From contig JBKEBQ010000053.1 in assembly GCA_047973225.1 (NCBI GenBank), positions 37,503 to 101,502 of the forward strand: a stretch of 64,000 bases of DNA, read 5' to 3'. This stretch comes from JBKEBQ01 sp047973225. GTDB taxonomy: Bacteria; Bacillota_I; Bacilli_A; Erysipelotrichales; Erysipelotrichaceae. Position 1 is the first letter of the stretch. Each line of letters starts with the position of its first letter. This document shows, piece after piece, positions 43,317 through 52,944 of the stretch. The notes below the pieces were generated by a model that ran no database searches, was not told where the DNA came from, and saw only the letters and a program-made list of their open reading frames with translations. Both the position numbers and the translations under genes were made by a program.

Positions 43317-44174
43317 ATGAAAATAGCTTGGATTGGATGTGGCGTCATGGGCAAACCTATGGCAATCCATCTTGCAAAGGCACAATATGAAGTGCATGTA
43401 TATAATAGAACATATGAAAAAATAAAGGATATGGATGGCGTTATAAAACATACATCGATTAGAGATTGTATTAAAAATTGTGATGTTATTTTTACGATTG
43501 TTGGCTTCCCTCGTGATGTAGATGACGTATATTTTTCTGATAAGGGAATTATTAAAAATGCTAAAAAAGGGGCATTATTAATTGACATGACTACATCATC
43601 TCCAGCATTAGCAGTTAAAATTGCACAAAATGCGAAAGATTTTGAAGTTTTGGATGCACCAGTTTCAGGTGGAGATAAAGGTGCACAAGATGCAACTTTA
43701 ACCATCATGGTTGGTGGTAATGAAACAAGCTTTAAAAAAGCTTTCCCCTTGTTTAAAATATTAGGAAAAACCATCACCTACATTGGCCAGCACGGTAGTG
43801 GTCAACATTGTAAAATGTGTAATCAAATCGCCATCGCGGGTGCAATATCTGCAATGAGCGAAGCATTGGTTTATGCGGATGCTCATCATATGGATACACA
43901 ACGCGTGCTGCAAGCCATCGCAAATGGCTCAGCACAAAGTTGGCAAATGACAAATATGGCACCTCGTGTCTTACAAAATGATTTTGATCCAGGTTTCTAT
44001 ATTAAACATTTTGTAAAAGATATGCGGCTTGCAAAAGAAGAAATCGCAACCAAAGAAATCAATTTGCATATGCTAAATAGCGTCTATCATATGTTTCACA
44101 CTCTAGAAAATGAAGGATATGGTGATTTGGGAACCCAAGCACTTTTAAAATTTTATGATAAACAAAAAGGCTAA
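43317..44174 (+). CDS. NAD(P)-dependent beta-hydroxyacid dehydrogenase
   Basis: A 285-residue 3-hydroxyisobutyrate dehydrogenase-family protein. The N-terminal Rossmann motif is IGCGVMGKPMAIHL. The substrate motif DAPVSGGDKGAQDATLTIMVGG is near residue 120, the catalytic Lys lies in GSGQHCKMCNQI, and the helical C-terminal domain is complete. Members act on 3-hydroxyisobutyrate, tartronate semialdehyde or related short acids; the substrate cannot be fixed from sequence. One of few plus-strand genes, transcribed alone from a TATAAT-containing promoter at about 43290, divergent from htrA. Confidence 0.9.
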   Translation: MKIAWIGCGVMGKPMAIHLAKAQYEVHVYNRTYEKIKDMDGVIKHTSIRDCIKNCDVIFTIVGFPRDVDDVYFSDKGIIKNAKKGALLIDMTTSSPALAVKIAQNAKDFEVLDAPVSGGDKGAQDATLTIMVGGNETSFKKAFPLFKILGKTITYIGQHGSGQHCKMCNQIAIAGAISAMSEALVYADAHHMDTQRVLQAIANGSAQSWQMTNMAPRVLQNDFDPGFYIKHFVKDMRLAKEEIATKEINLHMLNSVYHMFHTLENEGYGDLGTQALLKFYDKQKG

Positions 44175-44187
44175 TCCTAGCCTTTTT
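44164..44187. terminator. bidirectional terminator between dehydrogenase and hemW
   Basis: A perfect 10-bp stem AAAAAGGCTA/TAGCCTTTTT with a 4-base loop. It contains both stop codons of the two convergent genes. Confidence 0.85.
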
Positions 44188-45280
44188 CTATTGCTTCTAA
44201 AAACAATACCAATACATCATGCAATTGAAACAAACCTTTTTTTGTATAAGAAATGTGTGTGTTTTTATATCGTAAATATCCATCATTTATGCAAGTATCA
44301 AGAGTATTTTTAAAGAACATCATGAAATCGCTTTGAAATGTATCATTAAATTCTTGGATATCAATTCCTTCATATAAACGAAGATTCATCATTATATATT
44401 CAAACATTTCATCTTTTTTCTTTAATTGTTCATACGCAATATCATCAATACCACTCACATATTGTTTGATTGATCCTTTATGCGTATAACGTTGATGATG
44501 TTCCTTACCGCTAGCACCTACGCCAATACCATAAAAGTCCCGATATTTCCAATACTGAATATTGTGCTTTGATGCATACCCTTTTTTAGCAAAATTGGCC
44601 ACTTCATATTGGTAAAACTGATGCCGCGTCAAAATATCAATTGCCTCTTCATACATTTTTGCTTCTATCTCATTTGCAACACAACACATATTCCTTTTCG
44701 CGAATACACTATGTTCTTCAATGGTTAAGGAATAGATAGAAATATGTTCAATGTTTTCCTTTAATGCACAATATAGTGTATCGCGCCAGCTTTCTATGCT
44801 TTGGTTCACAAAACCATAAATTAAATCAATGGATATATTTGTAATATAATATTTTATTTGATCAATTGTTTTCGAAATATCTTCACGTCTATGCTTGCGA
44901 TTGGCGATTTTTAAAATTTTATCATCATAACTTTGTACGCCCAAAGATATGCGGTTTACACCATACCTTTTTAACAATCGTAATTTTTCTTCATCAATCG
45001 ATTCTAAATTCGATTCCATAGTATATTCATGAACTGCATTTGTATACGGCTTTACAACCTTTAATAAGTTTTCTAGTTGTTTTAATGATAATGCAGTCGG
45101 TGTACCTCCACCTATGTATATGGTCTTCATCGGTATTTGTATTCTTTTATTTTTGATTTCCTTTTCAATTTCAAGCAACCAAGTATCAACCAAGGACTCC
45201 TCATATAACGTTCTTTTAAAATCGCAATAAAAACAAATATGTTCACAAAAAGGAACGTGTAGATATAAGGTATCAATCAT
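44177..45280 (-). CDS. hemW: radical SAM protein HemW
   Basis: 367 residues from the ATG at 45280, giving the usual start IDTLYLHVPFCEHICFYCDF. The cluster-binding CxxxCxxC plus a fourth aromatic-Cys pattern (CEHICFYC) and the motif IYIGGGTPTALS identify the HemN/HemW family. HemW is a heme chaperone rather than a coproporphyrinogen oxidase. HemW proteins lack the N-terminal extension of HemN, as here. In Bacillota the gene is usually next to lepA; here a GNAT gene intervenes and overlaps its start. Confidence 0.92.
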   Translation of the reverse strand: MIDTLYLHVPFCEHICFYCDFKRTLYEESLVDTWLLEIEKEIKNKRIQIPMKTIYIGGGTPTALSLKQLENLLKVVKPYTNAVHEYTMESNLESIDEEKLRLLKRYGVNRISLGVQSYDDKILKIANRKHRREDISKTIDQIKYYITNISIDLIYGFVNQSIESWRDTLYCALKENIEHISIYSLTIEEHSVFAKRNMCCVANEIEAKMYEEAIDILTRHQFYQYEVANFAKKGYASKHNIQYWKYRDFYGIGVGASGKEHHQRYTHKGSIKQYVSGIDDIAYEQLKKKDEMFEYIMMNLRLYEGIDIQEFNDTFQSDFMMFFKNTLDTCINDGYLRYKNTHISYTKKGLFQLHDVLVLFLEAIEKG

Positions 45281-45791
45281 CCCTCTCACCATGTTTCATT
45301 AGTAGTTCTTTGCGCATATAATAATCATCCATAACATATCCTTCACCGATATCATTCACAACACTATCAAAAATCACAAACCCCATATGTTTATAGGCTT
45401 GGATACTATTGCTATTGTATTTATTACAGGTGAGCCAAATCTGCCATAAACCTCTTTGCTTTGTTTCATTCTCCAGATAACATAACGCAAATCGCGCATA
45501 ACCTTTTCCACGTTTATTTTTAAGCAAATACAATTTACTTAAAAAGCATTGTGATACCCCATAGACGACCGCCATAAATCCAATCAAATTATTTTTCTCA
45601 TACAGCCCATAATATACATAACCCTCTTGATTGACTTGTTCCCGAATGGCTGTTTCACTTAAATACAACTCTAACATATATCTTACTTGGTTTTCACCAA
45701 TGATCGGCGTAAAATGTTCCTGCCAAATGGTTTTTGCCAGTTGCGCGATGATAGGAAAATCTTCAGTTTTTATTGTTTTAATATCAATCAT
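45273..45791 (-). CDS. GNAT-family N-acetyltransferase
   Basis: A 172-residue single GNAT fold. The acetyl-CoA region reads KLYLLKNKRGKGYARFALCYLE, with the R/Q-x-x-G-x-A pattern modified to RGKGYA, and the later strand LTCNKYNSNSIQAYKHMGFVIFD is typical. The start and first 40 residues resemble acetyltransferases of small molecules or ribosomal proteins; the substrate is unknown. It sits between lepA and hemW and overlaps hemW by 8 bp. Confidence 0.88.
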   Translation of the reverse strand: MIDIKTIKTEDFPIIAQLAKTIWQEHFTPIIGENQVRYMLELYLSETAIREQVNQEGYVYYGLYEKNNLIGFMAVVYGVSQCFLSKLYLLKNKRGKGYARFALCYLENETKQRGLWQIWLTCNKYNSNSIQAYKHMGFVIFDSVVNDIGEGYVMDDYYMRKELLMKHGERDD

Positions 45792-45807
45792 TATTTTCTC
45801 CTACACT

Positions 45808-45836
45808 ATAAAACAAGGAGTATATCTACTCCTCAT
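45808..45836 (-). terminator. weak terminator after lepA
   Basis: Stem AGGAGTA/TACTCCT with a 4-base loop overlapping the lepA stop. The T-tract TTGTTTTAT is interrupted, so read-through into the acetyltransferase gene is plausible. Confidence 0.4.
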
Positions 45837-47628
45837 CCATAGAAAGAACCGCCATAAAGGCCTCTTGTGGAATTTCAACAGAACCCACGGACTTCATTCG
45901 CTTTTTTCCTTCTTTTTGTTTTTCTAATAATTTTTTCTTACGAGAAATATCCCCACCATAACATTTCGCCAATACATTTTTACGTAATGATTTAATATTT
46001 GTTCGTGCAATGATTTTTCCACCAATCGCAGCTTGGATGGGAATCTCAAATTGATGCTTGGGAATCAATGTTTTTAATTTGCTGGTAATAGCAGACCCAC
46101 GTGGATAAGCGAAATCCCGATGTACAATAGTACTCAGTGCATCCACAACCTCCCCATTCAACAAAATATCCATTTTCACAAGTTTTGATGTTTGATATCC
46201 TACCAGTTCATAATCAAAAGATGCATAACCTTTACTCAATGACTTCAATCGATCGAAAAAATCAAACACAATTTCACCTAATGGAATCTCATAAATCAAA
46301 CTCATGCGCATATCATCGATATAAATCATATCCTTATAGATACCACGTTTTTTCTGACAGAGTTCCATAATCGCCCCCACATATTCGTTAGGAACCATAA
46401 TCGTTGCTTTCACAAATGGTTCTTCTATATGAGCAATTTTTTGTACTTCAGGCAATAATGATGGATTATCTACATGAACCATACTACCATCATACAAATA
46501 TGCGTGATAAATCACACTCGGTGCCGTTGCAATGAGTGGAATGTTATATTCTCTTTCAATTCTTTCCTGAATGACATCCATATGCAATAAACCTAAAAAA
46601 CCACAACGAAATCCGAATCCCAATGCTTGTGAAGTTTCTGCTTCATATTGCAAAGCTGCATCATTTAATTGTAGTTTATCTAATGCATCGCGCATATCGT
46701 TATATTTAGCGGAATCAATTGGATAAAACCCACAAAAAACCATGGGATTCATGGTCCGATAACCCGCTAAAGGCTCCCTTGCAGGTTGATTTGCGCAGGT
46801 TAGCGTATCTCCAACACGAACATCTTGAATGGATTTGATAGCAGCGCTTATCCAACCAACCTCTCCACAAACAAGTTTTTCTTTTTTCAGTTCAAAAGGC
46901 GTTCTCACACCAACTTCTAGAACTTCATAAACGGCATCACTTGCCATAAATTTAATGTTATCTCCCACTTGAATACTGCCGTCTTTAATACTCACAAAAA
47001 CAATTACACCACGGTATGCATCATATGCAGAATCAAATACCAAAGCTCGTAACGTATTGTTTACACTTCCTTGTGGTGCTGGTACATTGGCAACGATAGC
47101 CTCCAAAACATCCACCACATTCAAACCATTTTTCGCACTAATCAAAGGCGCTTGAGAAGCATCTAAGCCAATAACATCTTCAATTTCTTTTTTAACTTCT
47201 TCTGCTCTAGCACTTAATAAATCAATTTTATTTACAACCGGAATGATCTCCAAATCATTATCCAAAGCTAAATACACATTCGCCAACGTCTGCGCTTCGA
47301 TTCCTTGTGCTGCATCTACTACCAAAACAGCACCATCACATGCCGCTAAGGAACGCGAAACTTCATAAGTAAAATCGACATGACCTGGCGTATCAATAAG
47401 ATGGAGAATGTAATCTTGATTGTCTTTTGCGTGGTATAAAAGTTGAATTGCTTTTAACTTTATTGTGATCCCACGCTCTCTTTCCAAATCCATATTATCC
47501 AATAATTGTGCTTTCATTTGTCGCTGTTCTACACTATCTGTAAGTTCTAAGATACGATCTGCCAAAGTCGACTTACCATGGTCAATATGAGCAATAATGG
47601 AAAAGTTGCGTATGTTTTTTTGATTCAT
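45826..47628 (-). CDS. lepA: elongation factor 4 (LepA)
   Basis: A 600-residue translational GTPase. The G1 motif is AHIDHGKSTLADR near residue 15, switch II region DTPGHVDF, G4 VNKIDL. EF-G-like domains II, III and V follow, then the LepA-specific C-terminal domain (AAIGGKIIARTNIKSLRKNVLAKCYGGDISRKKKLLEKQKEGKKRMK in its conserved parts). It promotes back-translocation or ribosome assembly under stress. GGGG precedes the ATG. Precedes hemW region as in other Bacillota. Confidence 0.98.
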   Translation of the reverse strand: MNQKNIRNFSIIAHIDHGKSTLADRILELTDSVEQRQMKAQLLDNMDLERERGITIKLKAIQLLYHAKDNQDYILHLIDTPGHVDFTYEVSRSLAACDGAVLVVDAAQGIEAQTLANVYLALDNDLEIIPVVNKIDLLSARAEEVKKEIEDVIGLDASQAPLISAKNGLNVVDVLEAIVANVPAPQGSVNNTLRALVFDSAYDAYRGVIVFVSIKDGSIQVGDNIKFMASDAVYEVLEVGVRTPFELKKEKLVCGEVGWISAAIKSIQDVRVGDTLTCANQPAREPLAGYRTMNPMVFCGFYPIDSAKYNDMRDALDKLQLNDAALQYEAETSQALGFGFRCGFLGLLHMDVIQERIEREYNIPLIATAPSVIYHAYLYDGSMVHVDNPSLLPEVQKIAHIEEPFVKATIMVPNEYVGAIMELCQKKRGIYKDMIYIDDMRMSLIYEIPLGEIVFDFFDRLKSLSKGYASFDYELVGYQTSKLVKMDILLNGEVVDALSTIVHRDFAYPRGSAITSKLKTLIPKHQFEIPIQAAIGGKIIARTNIKSLRKNVLAKCYGGDISRKKKLLEKQKEGKKRMKSVGSVEIPQEAFMAVLSMDEE

Positions 47629-47640
47629 TCATTTCCCCTT

Positions 47641-48147
47641 CTATTTAAATAATTCACGATATTTATATAATTCACGAAATAAAACCGTTCGTAAGACAAA
47701 AGCACTTATAAGACAAATGATACCTTGTATTGCATTTGCAAAGAGTGACGGGAGCACAGCAATGACATTGCCTTCAATCACAAAATCGACAACATAATAA
47801 CCAGATACCATAATTACAATTCCCACCACAAAACTCAACATGTTGTACTTTTTACTCATATGATGAAACAAATAAGAAACAACAAGCCCTTCCAGGCCTT
47901 TAATGAGCAAAGTAAACACTGCATAATGAGAATACCCTGCTACAACATCGGCAAGTGCGCTTCCCATACCACCCACAAATCCAGCTGTTAAAGGACTAAA
48001 AAAACTTGCAAAAAACAAAACACCTATATCACCTAGATTTACATACCCCTTCGTACTTATCGGAATAACGATCACAACCGTCATTAAAAATATAATACTC
48101 ATTGCCAAAGCAATGATTGTCATTTGTTTAATGCGTATTTGAGACAT
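47641..48147 (-). CDS. ECF transporter S component
   Basis: 168 residues from the ATG at 48147 (AAGGAGGAAATTAAAG upstream). Five to six membrane helices. The conserved segment KGYVNLGDIGVLFFASFFSPLTAGFVGGMGSALADVVAGY, seen in parts, is typical of ECF substrate-binding subunits of the HmpT/PdxU-like type. Such subunits bind a vitamin or precursor and share an energising EcfAAT module encoded elsewhere. No riboswitch is apparent upstream, since its start overlaps fmt, so the substrate stays open. The C-terminal Arg/Lys-rich end is cytoplasmic. Confidence 0.85.
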   Translation of the reverse strand: MSQIRIKQMTIIALAMSIIFLMTVVIVIPISTKGYVNLGDIGVLFFASFFSPLTAGFVGGMGSALADVVAGYSHYAVFTLLIKGLEGLVVSYLFHHMSKKYNMLSFVVGIVIMVSGYYVVDFVIEGNVIAVLPSLFANAIQGIICLISAFVLRTVLFRELYKYRELFK

Positions 48148-49063
48148 CTTTAATTTCCTCCTTAAAACCATTTAAAAAATCTTTTGCTGTATTTCTTTTT
48201 CGACCTTCCAATTGTACACTACATAACTCTATACAGCCATTGTTGCACACAAGAAACAATTTCTTATTTGCTTGTACTAAAGTGCTAGCCTGCTCACTTG
48301 TCAAAAGCGTGCTTCGTTTAGCACCATGTATTTTTAACTTTTTTTCTTGAAATAGTATATAACCAACAGGCCATGAAATTAAGGACTTAATATGATTATA
48401 CACTTCTTCAACATCAGCACTAGCATCTATATATTCTTCTTCTTTTGAAATGTTATAAGCAAAACTAACATCCGCTTCCTCTTGTTTGGTGAAGATTGCT
48501 TTCTCTTTTACCAATAAAGAAATTGCTTCTAAAATAGTTTCAGCAGCAATGGGCATCAGACGATTGTGTAACTCGATCATTGTTTCATCTGCTGCTATAT
48601 CAACTGCCCTTTGTAACATATAATCACCAGCATCCATACGCTTTTCCATACGCATAATTGAAATTCCTGTAGATGTATAGCCATACATAATTGCTTTGTG
48701 AATGGGTGCTCCACCACGCAATTTTGGTAGTAAGGAAGCATGAACATTTAAACTTCCATATTTTGGATATTCTAGAATAATTTCCGGAATCATTTGACCA
48801 TAAGCACATGTAACAATTAAATCTGCTTTTAAAGTAAGAAATTTATCATAACTTTCACTGATTTTATTTGGTTGAAAAACGGGAACATCATACGCCAATG
48901 CCATTTGTTTTACCGGCGTAGCTTTTCGCTCTTGTTTTCTTCCAACTTTTTTATCTGGTTGTGAAACCACAGCAATCACTTCGTGATCGGACTTTAGTAA
49001 ACTTTCTAAAACAGCACACGCAAATGCTGGTGTCCCCATAAATATAATTTTTAAAGATTTCAT
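48128..49063 (-). CDS. fmt: methionyl-tRNA formyltransferase
   Basis: A 311-residue enzyme that formylates initiator Met-tRNA using 10-formyltetrahydrofolate. N-terminal FMGTPAFACAVLESL, the formyl-transfer signature GSLNVHASLLPKLRGGAPI, and the catalytic Asp in GYTSTGISIMRMEKRMDAGD are present. The C-terminal OB domain is complete. GGTGG precedes the ATG. It overlaps the ECF gene by 20 bp. Confidence 0.97.
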   Translation of the reverse strand: MKSLKIIFMGTPAFACAVLESLLKSDHEVIAVVSQPDKKVGRKQERKATPVKQMALAYDVPVFQPNKISESYDKFLTLKADLIVTCAYGQMIPEIILEYPKYGSLNVHASLLPKLRGGAPIHKAIMYGYTSTGISIMRMEKRMDAGDYMLQRAVDIAADETMIELHNRLMPIAAETILEAISLLVKEKAIFTKQEEADVSFAYNISKEEEYIDASADVEEVYNHIKSLISWPVGYILFQEKKLKIHGAKRSTLLTSEQASTLVQANKKLFLVCNNGCIELCSVQLEGRKRNTAKDFLNGFKEEIKDVSNTH

Positions 49064-49137
49064 GTTTTTACCACCCTAATGAATACAATTATACCTATTA
49101 AAACAAAAAAAGTAAAAGGTTTCTATTGATTTTATGA

Positions 49138-49166
49138 TTGCTTTTTTATTTATGCTTTGTTATAAT
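49138..49166 (+). promoter_or_regulatory. rpsT promoter
   Basis: TTGCTT (49138-49143), 17-bp spacer, TATAAT (49161-49166). The predicted start lies about 27 bp before the AGGAGG-preceded rpsT ATG. Confidence 0.75.
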
Positions 49167-49200
49167 TTTAAGGCACATAAGAAAAGTAGGAGGTGTCAGA

Positions 49201-49464
49201 ATGCCTAACATTAAACAACAAAAGAAACGTGTTATTACAAACAACAAAAAAAATCTTGTAAATGCTGCACAAAAAACAAAATTGAGAACAGCAATTAAAG
49301 CCGTACATAGTGCAATAGAAGAAAATGATGCACAGGCTGCTACGAAAGCATACGCTTTGGCTAGTAAGTATTTAGATCAAGCTGTGACAAGTAAGCTTTA
49401 TCACAAGAATTATGTTTCAAGACAAAAATCACGTTTAGCACTTGCTGTTAACGCAATCAAATAG
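49201..49464 (+). CDS. rpsT: 30S ribosomal protein S20
   Basis: An 87-residue, very basic S20 from the ATG at 49201, after GTAGGAGGTGTCAGA. It starts MPNIKQQKKRV and contains KAVHSAIEENDAQAA and YHKNYVSRQKSRLA, as expected. S20 binds the 5' domain of 16S rRNA. It is convergent with holA, the same pairing found in many Bacillota, and has its own promoter and terminator. Confidence 0.98.
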   Translation: MPNIKQQKKRVITNNKKNLVNAAQKTKLRTAIKAVHSAIEENDAQAATKAYALASKYLDQAVTSKLYHKNYVSRQKSRLALAVNAIK

Positions 49465-49465
49465 T

Positions 49466-49509
49466 AAAAAAGATTCCCATGATACATATTCATGAAAGGA
49501 ATCTTTTTT
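49466..49509. terminator. bidirectional terminator between rpsT and holA
   Basis: A 12-bp stem AAAAAAGATTCC/GGAATCTTTTTT with an inner CATGA/TCATG extension. T-runs follow on both strands. Confidence 0.8.
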
Positions 49510-49514
49510 TACTT

Positions 49515-50453
49515 TTATATGCAATGTTGTAAAAGTAACATTTCAAACCCCTGTTGCTTATCAACCTTTCCCATTTTAATCTCTTGATCCAAATTTGCCA
49601 ATGCCAACAAAACATTTTGTATATCTTCTAAGCTGCGTTCGTACGCATGTTGTAAATTTTTTTCAACGCGAAAAGGATGCGCATGCAAATAACTTATGAT
49701 TTCATTTTTAGAATAGCCTTCTAATTCCAAAGTTTTAACTTGAAACAGGAAACGAAACTGTGATGCTACAAGCGATATAAGAGATACAACTTCAACGTTA
49801 TTGCGTTTAAAATCTTGGAGGCAATGGAAGCATCTAGAAATATCTTTTGCCATAATCGCATTACTAAGCTTAAAAACATTATCTTCTAGAGGTTGTGTTA
49901 TCAAAGCGATAATTGTTTCAGCATCTAAAATTCTTCCATAATACCTTAACTTTTCAAGTTCATTATACACTTGTGTCATATCAAAAGGTAAACGTCGATA
50001 TAATTCTTGCTTTGCATTTTCAACAATTGCAATTTTATATTTCTCTAAATATGCCTCTATTAGTTTTTTACGATCAAATTCTTCTAGGGTATTGAATTGT
50101 AATACTTTCATTACTTTTTTTAGCTCTTTCCCTATTTTTTTTCGCGTGTCTAGTTTGTTGTAAACACTTAAAATAAGCGTGGTTGACGGCAAAGGATGTT
50201 GCACATAATCCAATAAAACAACTTCATTCTCCAAGCTAGTTTTTGCGCTTAGAAATTGGCAATTTTCTAGCACCACAACTTTTTGTGATGAAAAAAAAGA
50301 TACTGTATAACAATCCGTAATTACATCCTTAATATCATGTTTTAGTGCATCATAAAAAACAACGCTCATTTTATCTGCATCACATTCTTTTATGATTTCT
50401 TTAATTTTTTTCTTAATTAAAAAAGCTTCTTCACCACACAATACATAATTCAT
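49515..50453 (-). CDS. holA: DNA polymerase III subunit delta
   Basis: A 312-residue clamp-loader delta subunit that opens the beta sliding clamp. The N-terminal part NYVLCGEEAFLIKKKIKEII, the middle DFDMTQVYNELEKLRYYG-like segment (PFDMTQVYNELEKL) and the C-terminal collar domain FKRNNVEVVSLISLVASQFR match the family. AGGTGAT precedes the ATG. It follows comEC by 8 bp, the order comEA-comEC-holA of B. subtilis. Confidence 0.95.
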   Translation of the reverse strand: MNYVLCGEEAFLIKKKIKEIIKECDADKMSVVFYDALKHDIKDVITDCYTVSFFSSQKVVVLENCQFLSAKTSLENEVVLLDYVQHPLPSTTLILSVYNKLDTRKKIGKELKKVMKVLQFNTLEEFDRKKLIEAYLEKYKIAIVENAKQELYRRLPFDMTQVYNELEKLRYYGRILDAETIIALITQPLEDNVFKLSNAIMAKDISRCFHCLQDFKRNNVEVVSLISLVASQFRFLFQVKTLELEGYSKNEIISYLHAHPFRVEKNLQHAYERSLEDIQNVLLALANLDQEIKMGKVDKQQGFEMLLLQHCI

Positions 50454-50461
50454 GTTATCAC

Positions 50462-52402
50462 CTATTTTATTATACCAAAAACCTTATCTTCTGTCTTGAA
50501 AAAATGAAGATAATGACTAAAATATATACTTATACTTCCCTGCTTATCTGTTCGCAAGATATAAACCTCAAAACGGTCTAGAGTAGCAAGGACACTCTTA
50601 TGTGGATGTCCATATCTATTGTTTTCTCCCAATGATAAAATTGCAAGTTGAGGATTGATGCTCGATATGAACGCTGAATCGCTACTCGTATTGGAACCAT
50701 GGTGACCAATTTTTATGACATCAACTTTTAAATGAGGATAGTTTTGCAAAATGCTTTGTTCTACATGCTTTGGTGCATCCCCCATAAACATATAATTTTT
50801 TCCATATATGGAAGCAAATAATACCATACTATTGTCATTTTCTTCACTATGCGATTTCAAGTTTAAATTTTGTAAGACAATTCCATCCAATTTTAACTTT
50901 GAAAGTTGGTGATAAACCACACGAATAGGAATCAACTCTTTTAAATCAGACAAAGAACCATCATGATCAAAATCCTCATGTGTAATAACAACCGCATCTA
51001 ATGCCCGCACACCATGCGCCTTTAACACAGGATAAATTACCTCTTCTGCGAGGTTCCTGGCAAATGCTCCTGCTGCGTCAATTAAGATTGTTTTACCTCT
51101 TAGGGGCTCTACAATGAGTATACAATCTCCTTGCCCAACGTCAATAAATACTATTTTTCCAAATAGCATCATATTTCGCATGGAACACTGATATAAAAGT
51201 AAAAACATTACAAGTATATATTTCTTGTAAGACGCATGCTTGGAAATATACACAAGGGAATACAGCCAAACGATCAGCCAAAGCAAATGTGGAAATCCTT
51301 GTAACATAACATCGTATGTTGCCAGGATATTCAATAAGTGCAAACAAAACCCATACATCATAACAAGCTCATTATGGAGAAACGCAATCCCCATCGCAAG
51401 CAAAGCGAAAAGAAATACATGGAAAACAAAGCGTCGTAAAAGCATAAATCCTAGCACCATAAATAAAGAAACTTGATTAAAAAGAAGCAATTGTATCCCC
51501 ATTAAAAACAAACACTGTGCAATTTTTTGATTCTCTTTTATAACTACAAATTCCCTCACTATCCATAAGCCAAAATACAATATGAAACCCAGCTCATATA
51601 TGTGATTGGGATTTAACACCATGAGTATCAACATACAAAACCCCAGTTGATCTTTTTTATGCATACTGTTAAAAAGATACGCAACTATCGATATACATAA
51701 AATTTGATAAATAAAATAACGCATTGGAAATAACATTGTATAAACAACGCAAACACCAATACTACACAGTTCACGATTGATATGCATCGCTTTCGCTAAT
51801 CGTCTCGCTAGTTCTAGGATATGCATTCCACTCGCAAACAGCATATAGACAAACATTGTATCTAACTCATGAATACGATAGAATATGGCTTTATAAATAA
51901 AAGATAATGGATGTGTATCAAAATAAGTATACAATTTTCCTTTTAGCGAAGAAGCGGCATTTATCACTCGAAAAGACTCTGCTTTAATGGCATATTTTAT
52001 TTGTTGGCGTTTTGCATATTTGTCAAAGCGAAAAAGATGGTCATTTTTGAGTGATGAAATCTTTGATATTTTTCCTTTAATAAATACCACGTCATCGATA
52101 TGCACATCATCAAGCGCATAAACAATCACCTTCTGTTTGTCGTTTTTGGCAATTGTGTATGCCGAATGAATCGAAAGGATACGATATTCATCTTCTTTTT
52201 TTAAAACCACATCATGCTCTTCTATTTGCGTTCCCCATATAAAAAAAACGGACAATAGGATCAGCAGACGTGGATCTTTCTTTAATTTTATCAAAAAGAA
52301 AAGCGCAGCAATACTCAAGATTATAATTTGAAAATATGGATTTCTCATAACAATAATCGAATACATTACAATCGCATAATATAACCACTTATATGTTTTC
52401 AA
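50462..52402 (-). CDS. comEC: DNA uptake channel ComEC/Rec2
   Basis: 646 residues reading from TTG at 52402, which overlaps the comEA stop (TTGA); AAAGGA is 12 bp upstream, so the start is not certain. An N-terminal membrane region and OB-like segment lead into the competence membrane domain of several helices. A C-terminal metallo-beta-lactamase-like domain has VDVGQGDCILI, ITHEDFDHDGSL and IGHHGSNTSSDS, matching the proposed nuclease motifs. It would pass single-stranded DNA through the membrane. The middle hydrophobic region looks compact; comEA is directly upstream, but no pilus genes are in this window. Confidence 0.92.
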   Translation of the reverse strand: MKTYKWLYYAIVMYSIIVMRNPYFQIIILSIAALFFLIKLKKDPRLLILLSVFFIWGTQIEEHDVVLKKEDEYRILSIHSAYTIAKNDKQKVIVYALDDVHIDDVVFIKGKISKISSLKNDHLFRFDKYAKRQQIKYAIKAESFRVINAASSLKGKLYTYFDTHPLSFIYKAIFYRIHELDTMFVYMLFASGMHILELARRLAKAMHINRELCSIGVCVVYTMLFPMRYFIYQILCISIVAYLFNSMHKKDQLGFCMLILMVLNPNHIYELGFILYFGLWIVREFVVIKENQKIAQCLFLMGIQLLLFNQVSLFMVLGFMLLRRFVFHVFLFALLAMGIAFLHNELVMMYGFCLHLLNILATYDVMLQGFPHLLWLIVWLYSLVYISKHASYKKYILVMFLLLYQCSMRNMMLFGKIVFIDVGQGDCILIVEPLRGKTILIDAAGAFARNLAEEVIYPVLKAHGVRALDAVVITHEDFDHDGSLSDLKELIPIRVVYHQLSKLKLDGIVLQNLNLKSHSEENDNSMVLFASIYGKNYMFMGDAPKHVEQSILQNYPHLKVDVIKIGHHGSNTSSDSAFISSINPQLAILSLGENNRYGHPHKSVLATLDRFEVYILRTDKQGSISIYFSHYLHFFKTEDKVFGIIK

Positions 52403-52875
52403 AGCTTAATGAAATCCTTTACTTTCTCATAAGATTTAATTTTTATTCCTTTTACATTCATCAACTCTTCTAAAGTTTGAAAACCTCCTTTTGTTTTGCG
52501 ATATAGCATAATCTTATCAGCGGTTGATGGACCAACCCCTGGTAAACTCATAAGTTCTTCTTTACTAGCCACATTAATGGATACTTTTTGTGTTAAAACT
52601 TTTTTGGGAATCACAATGACATCTTCGTTTTTCAATTTTTGGGTTAAATTAATTCCTGAAATATCTGCTGATTCACTAAATCCACCTGCTTTTTCAATCA
52701 CATCTTCAATACGCGTATCTCTTTTCATTTGAAAGACGCCAGTGCGCATAACCTCACCTTTTACTTCTATCTTTATTGTTTTTGATTGAAAAACATTCAT
52801 ATTTACAAACGTTGCATCATTAAAGTAAACAAAAGCAAGAATTAAACATACAACTATGATACGTAAAAATTTCAT
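52399..52875 (-). CDS. comEA: competence protein ComEA
   Basis: A 158-residue DNA receptor. An N-terminal membrane anchor (IIVVCLILAFVYF) is followed by an SLBB-type domain (IKIEVKGEVMRTGVFQM) and a C-terminal helix-hairpin-helix DNA-binding domain (VSINVASKEELMSLPGVGPSTADKIMLYRK). Exposed on the outer face, it binds incoming duplex DNA and hands it to ComEC. GGTGAT precedes the ATG; comEC overlaps its stop. Confidence 0.95.
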   Translation of the reverse strand: MKFLRIIVVCLILAFVYFNDATFVNMNVFQSKTIKIEVKGEVMRTGVFQMKRDTRIEDVIEKAGGFSESADISGINLTQKLKNEDVIVIPKKVLTQKVSINVASKEELMSLPGVGPSTADKIMLYRKTKGGFQTLEELMNVKGIKIKSYEKVKDFIKL

Positions 52876-52917
52876 TCTATCACCGCTCGTATATTAAAAA
52901 CATATGCATTGTTTCCT

Positions 52918-52944
52918 AAAAAAAACACTTTATATAAAAGTGTT
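52918..52944 (-). terminator. terminator after phoH
   Basis: Minus-strand stem AACACTTT/AAAGTGTT with a short AT loop and a T-run. It overlaps the end of phoH and precedes the comEA promoter region. Confidence 0.75.

Noticed and set aside
43274..43777. Minus-strand open frame of 167 codons opposite the hydroxyacid dehydrogenase gene
   Set aside because: It lies fully antisense to a well-supported gene and has no independent protein features.
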